Below, in pieces: positions 6,961 through 12,746 of a stretch of 32,738 bases of DNA. The stretch covers positions 1 through 32,738 of the forward strand of contig JAURHS010000023.1 in the NCBI GenBank assembly GCA_030833205.1. Direction: 5' to 3'. The notes under the pieces were generated by a model that had not been told where the DNA came from, did no database searches, and saw nothing but the letters and a program-made list of their open reading frames with translations. The position numbers and the translations under genes were made by a program. How positions within the stretch are numbered: the stretch's first letter is position 1; the number at the start of each line of letters is the position of its first letter. This stretch comes from Prosthecobacter sp. Its GTDB lineage: Bacteria > Verrucomicrobiota > Verrucomicrobiia > Verrucomicrobiales > Verrucomicrobiaceae.

Positions 6961-8244
6961 ATGCCGCACCGATTCCATCTTCCAAGGGCCTTGAGCCTCA
7001 GGCACGCTCTGGTGGCCGCCTGTCTGCTGTTGCCTGTGGGCTGGATTCAGGCGGCGCCGCCGGTGGCAACTCCGGTGGTGTTGCCTTCATTGGAGCAGGT
7101 CTTGGATGCGGAGAAACTCCGTGAGATGGATGCCGAGATCAGGCAGGCGGTTGCCGATGGGCGCCTGGTGGGGGCGGTTCTTTGGGTGGAGCGCTTGGGC
7201 CGGGCGCATCAAGTTGCCGTGGGTCATCGCGCCCTGCAGCCGCAGCCGGAGCCGATGACGCAGGACACCCTCTTTGACCTGGCCTCAATCACCAAGGTGG
7301 TGGCCACGGCTGCCGCGGCGATGCTTGGCGTGCAGCGCGGAGTCATGGCTCTGGATGACCCGGTGAGTCGTTATCTGCCCTCGTTTTCCGGTGAGGGGCG
7401 CGAGCAGGTGACGATCCGTCATCTGCTGCTGCACAGCTCCGGTCTGCAGGCCACCCTCAACGGCACCAGGCCGCCCTTGAGCCGTAGCCCCAGCCAGGCC
7501 CTGGAGTTGGCCTGCCGCGAGACCTTGCGCAGCAAACCGGGCAGCGCCTTTGCCTACAGCAGTGTCGGCAGCATGTTGCTGGCGATGGCCATTGAGAAGG
7601 CCGTGGCCAAGCCCTTCGAGGTCTTTTGTCGTGAGGAGATCTTCCAGCCGTTGGGCATGAGCGACACCTGCTTCAGGCCCGGGGCGGCGCTGTTGCCGCG
7701 CGTCGCGCCATCCAGCGCGCCTGCACGCGGTTTGGTGGACGACCACATTGCCCGCGAGATGGGCGGGGTGGCAGGCCACGCCTCGCTGTTTTCCACCACG
7801 GCGGATCTGGCCCGCTTTGCGCGCATGATGCTGGCAGGCGGCAGTCTGGAGGGGCGTCAGCTTTTCACGCCGGCGACGGTCGCGCTGATGACCTCGGTGC
7901 AGACGCCGCCGAACCTGCGCTCGCCTGATGCGGGAAATCTGCCGGTGAAGCGTGGCTTGGGTTGGGACATTCACACGCCTTACCGCATGCCGCCGCATGA
8001 TTACTCGCTGGCGCGCGGCGCGCTGTTTCCCATTGGCAGTTATGGCCACACGGGCTGGACCGGGCAGATGCTGTGGATTGATCCGCATTCCAAGACCTTC
8101 GTGATTTTTTTGTGCAATCGCTACGGGCCGCAGGGCAGGGACAGCAGGGCTGAGGTCTATCAGTTGCATCATCGCCTCTCCACGCTTGCGGCGCAGGCCG
8201 TGCGCGGCGTGGACTTCAGTGCGCTGAAGTCCCTTCAACCCTGA
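6961..8244 (+). CDS. Secreted serine hydrolase, class C beta-lactamase/penicillin-binding fold
   Basis: 427 residues from the ATG at 6961; a TTG at 6955 is possible. A signal peptide covers about residues 1-31 (basic start, then HALVAACLLLPVGWIQAA). The catalytic SxxK motif is S109-I-T-K112 in LFDLASITKVVATAAA. The second motif is Y199-S-S201 (YxN in class C enzymes, here Ser for Asn), and the third is H363-T-G in SYGHTGWTGQ, in place of KTG. Other family landmarks are LLLHSSGL and IFQPLGMSDT. The length suits the Pfam Beta-lactamase family (esterases, D-amino acid peptidases, beta-lactamases). The HTG box points to an esterase or peptidase rather than a true beta-lactamase. Exported enzymes of this kind often act on cell wall peptides, but no neighbour supports one substrate. 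Confidence 0.87.
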   Translation: MPHRFHLPRALSLRHALVAACLLLPVGWIQAAPPVATPVVLPSLEQVLDAEKLREMDAEIRQAVADGRLVGAVLWVERLGRAHQVAVGHRALQPQPEPMTQDTLFDLASITKVVATAAAAMLGVQRGVMALDDPVSRYLPSFSGEGREQVTIRHLLLHSSGLQATLNGTRPPLSRSPSQALELACRETLRSKPGSAFAYSSVGSMLLAMAIEKAVAKPFEVFCREEIFQPLGMSDTCFRPGAALLPRVAPSSAPARGLVDDHIAREMGGVAGHASLFSTTADLARFARMMLAGGSLEGRQLFTPATVALMTSVQTPPNLRSPDAGNLPVKRGLGWDIHTPYRMPPHDYSLARGALFPIGSYGHTGWTGQMLWIDPHSKTFVIFLCNRYGPQGRDSRAEVYQLHHRLSTLAAQAVRGVDFSALKSLQP

Positions 8245-8258
8245 GCAGGGGTCAGCGC
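8221..8258 (+). terminator. Hairpin enclosing the stop codon of the serine hydrolase gene
   Basis: GCGCTGA (8221-8227) pairs perfectly with TCAGCGC (8252-8258), and CCC/GGG pairs continue inwards. The TGA stop (8242-8244) lies in the loop region. No T-run follows. The structure would form only after the ribosome leaves, so it could end transcription or protect the 3' end. Confidence 0.45.
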
Positions 8259-8558
8259 GGCTTGGGCAGGTCGTCCTGGTTCATGGCATCAGACTGTGGG
8301 GCTGTTTCAGGCTGGGCCTCTCAGACAATCGCAACCCTGCAGGCCTCAAGAATGATGGGCTGGTGTGGTCATTCAACCCTGAGCCTTGATGGTTGTTGAT
8401 CAGTGCCTTGGGCGCTGTGGGGGCTGCGCTTGGCCGGGGTCATGCCCGTCGAGGCCATCGCCAGGGCTGGGCACAGGGCCGAGGATTTGCAGGCCTTGCG
8501 GCAAGGCTGGCCTCGGGGCGTCGTAGTAGGAATGCCGGCCAGGTGGCCGCCATGGCTC
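8245..8558. other. Intergenic region upstream of the orphan DUF1501 gene
   Basis: These 314 bp hold no recognisable gene. The DUF1501 frame stays open back to 8403, but that extension (many Arg, Trp, Pro, Gly) does not resemble the family and has no usable start. The right half contains the nested stem structure at 8479-8516. I saw no convincing promoter. Confidence 0.55.
8479..8516 (+). promoter_or_regulatory. Structured leader upstream of the orphan DUF1501 gene
   Basis: An outer stem CCGAGG (8479-8484)/CCTCGG (8511-8516) encloses an inner perfect repeat GCCTTGC (8493-8499)/GCAAGGC (8501-8507), which would fold with a 3-nt loop as GCCTTG-CGG-CAAGGC. It lies 43 bp before the chosen ATG. It may be a leader hairpin or a terminator of read-through from upstream. 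No riboswitch class was recognised. Confidence 0.35.
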
Positions 8559-9929
8559 ATGAGTCCACAAGCCCACAGCATCACTTCTGCCTTTGGTCCG
8601 CAACGCGGTGATGCGTTGCGTGTGGGTTGTGGCCGGCGCGGTTTTTTGCAGACGGGATTGGCGGGCCTCGCCGGATTGTCCCTGCCGAGCCTGCTGCAGC
8701 ATCAGGCGCAGGCTGCGGCCGCGGGCCAGGCCAAAAGCCCCAAGCGGGTGATCTTGTTTTGGCTCTCTGGTGGGCCAAGCCACATTGACATGTGGGACCC
8801 CAAGCCCGAGGCGCCCAGTGAGATTCGTGGTCCCTTCGGGCACATCGCCAGCAAGGTGCCCGGCATTCACGTCTGTGAGCACTTGCCCCTGACGGCGAAG
8901 ATCATGGACAAGCTGACGCTGATTCGTTCGGTGGACTGCAGCGCCAGCAATCACACGCCCATCACCATGCAGGCCTGTCATCCGCTGGCCCGCCGCACCA
9001 ATGACGGCCGCGATGGCGGGGGTTGGCCTTCGATGGGTTCCATTGCCGCAAAGTTTTGTGGGGCCAATGCGCCAGGCATGCCCGGCTATGTTGCGCTGGC
9101 CGATTCCCTCGCCGCTGATGTTTGGGGCTCGGGCCACATGGGCCGTGATTTCGAGCCCATCAGCGGCAAGGATCTCTCGGGCAGATTGGCGCTTGTTCCC
9201 GGCCTGACCATGGAGCGACTGGGCAGTCGTCGCGACTTGCTGCTGCAGATGGATGATTGGAAACGCCGCGTGGAGGGCAATGAGCAGATTGCCGCTGCTG
9301 ATCGCTACACTCAGCAGGCCTATGAGGTCTTGAGCACGGGCGCAGCGCAACGCGCCTTTGATCTCAGCCATGAGACGGCAGCCATGCGCGATCGTTACGG
9401 CCGCGACAGTCTGGGGGAGAAGGCGCTGTTGGCCAGGCGCTTCGTGGAGGCAGGCTCCACCTTTGTGACGGTCAGTGGCGCCTGGGGTTATTTCGATCAC
9501 CACGGCGATGAGGTGAAGTGGGGTGGAATCAAAAAAGGTCTCACACCGCTGCTGCCCACGGTGGATCGCACCCTGCATGCGATCGTCACTGATCTTGAGG
9601 ACCGCGGCCTGCTGGACAGCACGCTGATCCTCATGATGGGTGAGTTTGGTCGCAGCCCGGTCATCAACAAAAACAATGGCCGCGATCACTGGGCGAGGGT
9701 GATGTCCATGGTGGTGGCTGGCGGCGGCCTGCGTCACGGCCAAGTCATTGGCAGCACGGACCGTCACGGCAGTGACATTGAAAGCCGGCGCGTGGCCCCT
9801 GGAGATCTTGCGGCCACGGTGTTTCATCATCTCGGCATCGCGCCGAATTCATCCTGGATTGATCCCCAAGGCCGCCCGCGACCCATCGTCGCGGATGAGG
9901 GCGCGGTGATCAGTGAGTTGCTGGGCTGA
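8559..9929 (+). CDS. DUF1501 family Tat-exported protein (orphan subtype)
   Basis: 456 residues from the ATG at 8559. This start places the twin-arginine leader correctly: GRRGFLQTGLAGLAGLSLPS, with the arginines at 26-27. DUF1501 landmarks follow: KRVILFWLSGGPSHIDMWDP (62-81), MMGEFGRSP, and NGRDHWARV followed by VVAGGGL. The fold belongs to the alkaline phosphatase/sulfatase clan, so these Asp, His and Glu positions probably bind metal, but no reaction is established. The C-terminal third (IGSTDRHGSD, HHLGI, PIVADEGAVISELLG) differs from the other two complete DUF1501 proteins here, so it is a separate subtype. It has no adjacent PSCyt1-DUF1553 partner, unlike the other two; the next gene is convergent. 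Confidence 0.92.
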   Translation: MSPQAHSITSAFGPQRGDALRVGCGRRGFLQTGLAGLAGLSLPSLLQHQAQAAAAGQAKSPKRVILFWLSGGPSHIDMWDPKPEAPSEIRGPFGHIASKVPGIHVCEHLPLTAKIMDKLTLIRSVDCSASNHTPITMQACHPLARRTNDGRDGGGWPSMGSIAAKFCGANAPGMPGYVALADSLAADVWGSGHMGRDFEPISGKDLSGRLALVPGLTMERLGSRRDLLLQMDDWKRRVEGNEQIAAADRYTQQAYEVLSTGAAQRAFDLSHETAAMRDRYGRDSLGEKALLARRFVEAGSTFVTVSGAWGYFDHHGDEVKWGGIKKGLTPLLPTVDRTLHAIVTDLEDRGLLDSTLILMMGEFGRSPVINKNNGRDHWARVMSMVVAGGGLRHGQVIGSTDRHGSDIESRRVAPGDLAATVFHHLGIAPNSSWIDPQGRPRPIVADEGAVISELLG

Positions 9930-9970
9930 GCGCCTGGATTGAATCGGGCCGGATCTGCCGCCCTAGGCGC
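9930..9970 (+). terminator. Hairpin directly after the orphan DUF1501 stop codon
   Basis: GCGCCT (9930-9935), which begins on the base after the TGA, pairs with AGGCGC (9965-9970). Between them further G/C-rich pairs are possible (GGGC/GCCC around 9946-9962). It has no T-run. Confidence 0.4.
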
Positions 9971-10225
9971 CGCGTTGCGGGGACCAATGCTAAGGCCTAA
10001 GTGATCCTCAGGCGAGTTGCCGCGCCGAGCCTTGTTTCCGATGCGGCGCGGGTTTGGGCTGACGCTTCTCTGAGGTCTTCAAGGGCATGTTGAGAGTGAG
10101 CGGTTTGTTTCCAGCACCAGGGATATTGGCTTTCTGTCGTTGCGATTCAGAACGCAGGGCCGCGATGGTCCAGGAGGCAGATCCGCGCGCCCATCGCAGA
10201 GGTCCGGGCAGTGGGGCCATTCACA
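9971..10225. other. Intergenic region between convergent genes
   Basis: No supported gene is present. It contains a perfect 8-bp inverted repeat, CCGCGCCG (10020-10027) and CGGCGCGG (10044-10051), with a 16-nt loop. That would be a stable hairpin on either strand and could serve both converging transcripts. A 70-codon minus-strand frame at 10008-10220 is basic and proline-rich and has no family resemblance; I do not call it a gene. Confidence 0.5.
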
Positions 10226-10263
10226 CTGAATCAGGGGGCAGTCTGGTCCCCTGTCTGATTCAG
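10226..10263 (-). terminator. Long hairpin over the stop codon of the zinc-ribbon gene
   Basis: CTGAATCAG (10226-10234) and CTGATTCAG (10255-10263) form a perfect 9-bp stem, extended after a small bulge by GGGG/CCCC. The gene's TGA stop (10231-10233) lies inside one arm. This is the most stable-looking hairpin of its kind in the window. No T-run follows on the minus strand. Confidence 0.5.
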
Positions 10264-10671
10264 GCGTCGTTGCCGGATGAGTTCGGCAAGCGACTCGGCA
10301 CCCTTCTCAGGAGATTTGGATGACGCGATTTTCTCAGCGCGGATTTTGTGCAACTCACCGTGATCCAACCAAAGACCGCCGCATTGCGGGCAGCTGTCCA
10401 CCTCGACTTCGCGCTGGGCACTGAAGAAATGCCGACGCAGTTTGATGGAAGGGCAGCGCGGACAGGCGCGCCTGCGCTCCTGAGACGGAGCGACCTCGGG
10501 ATTGATGTGGTGACGAAGAAGTTGCTCATCATCGGCCTCATGCGCCTCATCCAGGCGACCCAACTCAAAGGCGTCCAGCCATAGACCACCGCAGCCGCCG
10601 TCGCAGACATCGAGGGCCACACCGTTGAGATGCCGGGTGGAGAGAGGATGGTCGCAGGCGGGGCACTTCAT
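10231..10671 (-). CDS. Tandem zinc-ribbon protein (zf-TFIIB type)
   Basis: 146 residues from the ATG at 10671; an in-frame GTG at 10722 would add 17 residues that look non-coding. Two zinc-ribbon units of the zf-TFIIB family are visible. Unit 1 has C3-x2-C6 and C23-x3-C27 followed by GGLWLDAFEL; unit 2 has C70-x2-C73 and C94-x2-C97 followed by GGLWLDHGEL. The repeated (C)GGLWLDxxEL box after the last cysteine is the family signature. The one-residue insertion in the second knuckle of unit 1 (CDGGC) is unusual. The C-terminal 35 residues are charged and helical. Such small cytoplasmic proteins are widespread and of unknown function. The gene follows the LURP-one-like gene by 91 bp in the same direction, but a hairpin separates them. 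Confidence 0.85.
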   Translation of the reverse strand: MKCPACDHPLSTRHLNGVALDVCDGGCGGLWLDAFELGRLDEAHEADDEQLLRHHINPEVAPSQERRRACPRCPSIKLRRHFFSAQREVEVDSCPQCGGLWLDHGELHKIRAEKIASSKSPEKGAESLAELIRQRRLNQTGDQTAP

Positions 10672-10756
10672 GCCACAATTCTTGTGGCTTGGGCCGGGGG
10701 GCTGCAAGTGCTTTTGCGCCACCGTGCTGAGGCCTTGGATTCTGCAGGTCCTGCCC

Positions 10757-10773
10757 GCCGACTCAGCCTCGGC
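10757..10773 (-). terminator. Hairpin with the LURP-one-like stop codon in its loop
   Basis: GCCGA (10757-10761) and TCGGC (10769-10773) form a perfect 5-bp stem whose 7-nt loop contains the TGA stop codon (10763-10765). There is no T-run. It is short and could be chance, but it fits the pattern at other gene ends in this window. Confidence 0.3.
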
Positions 10774-11359
10774 TGCGTTCCAACAGTGCCAGCATCAAGA
10801 AGGCCAGAATGAGGCGTTGCTCCTGATCCTCGGGAAGGGCTTCGAGCAGGTCGAGCTTGAAGCATCCTTCAAAGAGTGCGGCCTGCTTGGTCAGGCGCAT
10901 CACCGCCCTGCCTGAGGCATCACAGGCAACATAGCGGGGATGAAACAGAAAATTGGAAAGCAGGCCAACCAGCGGGATGGAATCCAGCAGGGCATCGAGA
11001 AGTTTGGCCATGCTGTTTTGCTCGCGGATGCTGAACTCAGTCTGGTTCTGGCCTGGGGCGAAGACCTCGTAGTGCGCGCTCCACAGGGAGCGCATGCCTT
11101 GACGGCCCACCGCGCCCACCTCCGCTCCAGTGGCATCGCGCATGAGGTAGCGCGCGTTCCAATCCAGAATGCGGTCTGCCTCGATGCTGCCGAGGCTGAC
11201 GGCGCGGCTGCTGTCTTCATGGAGTTCGATCTTTTCCCTGAGCCGAAAGCTGCGCTGCTTGACGAAGAGCACCTCACGACCCTGGGCATCGCGCACCTCG
11301 ATTTTTGGGGAAAAGGTCAACAGCCTAAAACGCAGTTTCAGGGGAAAGGATCTGTTCAT
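10763..11359 (-). CDS. LURP-one-related (Tubby-like fold) protein
   Basis: 198 residues from the ATG at 11359 (MNRSFPLKLRFRLLTFSPKI); the open frame further upstream overlaps the divergent promoter region and looks non-coding. The chain is a series of beta strands with the LURP-one/scramblase-like rhythm: IEVRDAQGREVLFVKQRSF, then DRILDWNARYLMRDATGAEV, then LWSAHYEVF. A hydrophobic segment (about 120-138, LLDALLDSIPLVGLLSNFLF) precedes YVACDASGRAVMRLTKQ, and a C-terminal hydrophobic helix (LILAFLMLALLE) ends the protein. This final buried helix is typical of the Tubby-like 12-strand barrel. Bacterial members have no established role; membrane-lipid association is suspected from the fold. There is no signal peptide. 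It is divergent from the sialidase gene, 127 bp away. Confidence 0.65.
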   Translation of the reverse strand: MNRSFPLKLRFRLLTFSPKIEVRDAQGREVLFVKQRSFRLREKIELHEDSSRAVSLGSIEADRILDWNARYLMRDATGAEVGAVGRQGMRSLWSAHYEVFAPGQNQTEFSIREQNSMAKLLDALLDSIPLVGLLSNFLFHPRYVACDASGRAVMRLTKQAALFEGCFKLDLLEALPEDQEQRLILAFLMLALLERSRG

Positions 11360-11486
11360 GCCCTGAATTGGACAACAGGCATGGTCCCCAGACAAGCCCG
11401 CGCCTGAGCAAAAAGCTCCCGGTCCGCTGATGGATTCTGCGAACCGCGACAGGTAAGCCTGGCTGACGCCGTTGACTCCAACCGCC

Positions 11487-12647
11487 ATGAAGCCCACCAT
11501 CCTGCACTCCGCCCTTCTGATGCTCGTCCTGTCAGTGGCGGGGTTGGGCGCTGCTGAGGATCCTCAACGCAGCGAGGTGTTCCCCCCAGGTCTCAACGGC
11601 GTGGCGCGTTACCGAATCCCCGGGGTGGTGGTCACGCCCAAGGGCACCCTGCTGGCTTATAGCGAAGCAAGGCGCAATGGCAGCAGTGACTGGGGTGAGA
11701 TCGAAGTGCATCTGCGTCGCAGCAGCGATGGTGGTTTGACCTGGCAACCCTCGCAGCACATTGCCCACCAAGCTCAGCGCCTTGAGGGCAACCCCACCAA
11801 GAAGCAGGGCGGTCAGCATGAGCAGACCGTCAACAATCCGGTGGCCATTGTGGATCCAACCACCGGGCACATTGAGTTTTTATACTGCGTCAATTATGAG
11901 CGCTGCTTTGCGATGCAGAGCCGCGACGACGGCCTGAGCTGGAGCAAGCCGGTGGAGATCACCGCCAGCTTTGAGCCCTTCCGCAAAACCTACCCCTGGA
12001 AGGTGATTGCCACGGGGCCGGGTCACGGCATTGCCTTGCCTTCAGGCAGGCTGGTGGTGCCCATCTGGCTGGCCTACGGCAAGAAGGGCGATCATGGTCC
12101 ATCGGCCTGTGGCACCATTTACAGCGATGACCATGGCCGCAGTTGGAAGGCGGGTGAAATCGCCATTCCCAATGCCGGCGAGTTTGGCAACCCCAACGAA
12201 TCCATCCTCGCGCCCCTGCGCGATGGGCGAGTGATGCTGGTGGCGCGCAATGAGTCGAAGCCCAATCGCAAGCTCGTCACCCTCAGCGCTGATGGGGCAG
12301 GGGCTTGGAGCCCTGCCCGGTTTGTGGACGCGCTCTGGGAGCCGCGTTGCATGGCGGGCCTGCTGGCTCACCCCAGTGGTGTGCTGTTGTTCTCCAACCC
12401 GCACACCCTGCCGCGCGACCAGCTGGGCAGGGAGCTGCCCAATGGCCGTGGCAAGCGCGAGAACCTCAGCATCAAGCTCAGCCGCGATGAAGGGCGAAGC
12501 TGGCCGATCCAGAAAACCCTTGAGCCCGGCCCAAGCGCCTACAGTGATCTGGCAGTGCTTCCCGATGGCCGCGTGGTTTGCCTGTTTGAGCGAGCCAACA
12601 GCATTGATTGCGCCAGCTTCAGCCTGAAGTGGCTGAGTCAACCCTGA
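11487..12647 (+). CDS. Secreted exo-alpha-sialidase (neuraminidase, BNR repeats)
   Basis: 386 residues from the ATG at 11487, with a signal peptide cut near residue 22 (LVLSVAGLGAAE). The family marks are clear: the RIP motif R43-I-P (YRIPGVVV), and Asp boxes SSDGGLTW (79-86), SRDDGLSW (145-152), SDDHGRSW (213-220) and SRDEGRSW (332-339), with a degenerate SADGAGAW (267-274). Candidate catalytic residues are D68 (GSSDWGE) as acid/base, E238 (GNPNES), R254 (VARNES), R324 (GKRENL) and Y352 (AYSDLAVLPDGR) as nucleophile. A complete sialidase active site is therefore likely, releasing terminal sialic acids from glycans outside the cytoplasm. It stands first in a plus-strand unit, 99 bp before a PSCyt1-DUF1553 gene. 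No nan genes for sialic acid breakdown are in the window. Confidence 0.9.
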   Translation: MKPTILHSALLMLVLSVAGLGAAEDPQRSEVFPPGLNGVARYRIPGVVVTPKGTLLAYSEARRNGSSDWGEIEVHLRRSSDGGLTWQPSQHIAHQAQRLEGNPTKKQGGQHEQTVNNPVAIVDPTTGHIEFLYCVNYERCFAMQSRDDGLSWSKPVEITASFEPFRKTYPWKVIATGPGHGIALPSGRLVVPIWLAYGKKGDHGPSACGTIYSDDHGRSWKAGEIAIPNAGEFGNPNESILAPLRDGRVMLVARNESKPNRKLVTLSADGAGAWSPARFVDALWEPRCMAGLLAHPSGVLLFSNPHTLPRDQLGRELPNGRGKRENLSIKLSRDEGRSWPIQKTLEPGPSAYSDLAVLPDGRVVCLFERANSIDCASFSLKWLSQP

Positions 12648-12746
12648 CCGTTCTCCCTGGGCCATGGCGTGAGGGGCAATCCCCGGAAGCCTGCACAGGC
12701 CATGGAGGATTCTGGCAAGGGGCAACACAGGCCCTCTCATCGTCGT

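Noticed and set aside
6961..8244. Antibiotic-resistance beta-lactamase
   Set aside because: The third box is HTG and the second YSS, so the protein fits the wider esterase/peptidase family better than a true class C beta-lactamase.
8234..8383. Exact 12-bp repeat TTCAACCCTGAG at 8234-8245 and 8372-8383
   Set aside because: Many 12-bp repeats are expected by chance in a window of this size, and it shows no further structure.
8400..9830. Minus-strand open frame of 476 codons
   Set aside because: Antisense shadow of the orphan DUF1501 gene; no signal, motif or start support.
10008..10220. Minus-strand 70-codon frame in the gap after the orphan DUF1501 gene
   Set aside because: Basic, proline-rich composition with no resemblance to a family, and a strong hairpin lies within it.
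11487..12647. Sialidase as a sign of an animal-associated pathogen
   Set aside because: Sialidases are common in environmental PVC bacteria, and the neighbouring cytochrome-like genes point to glycan scavenging rather than virulence.
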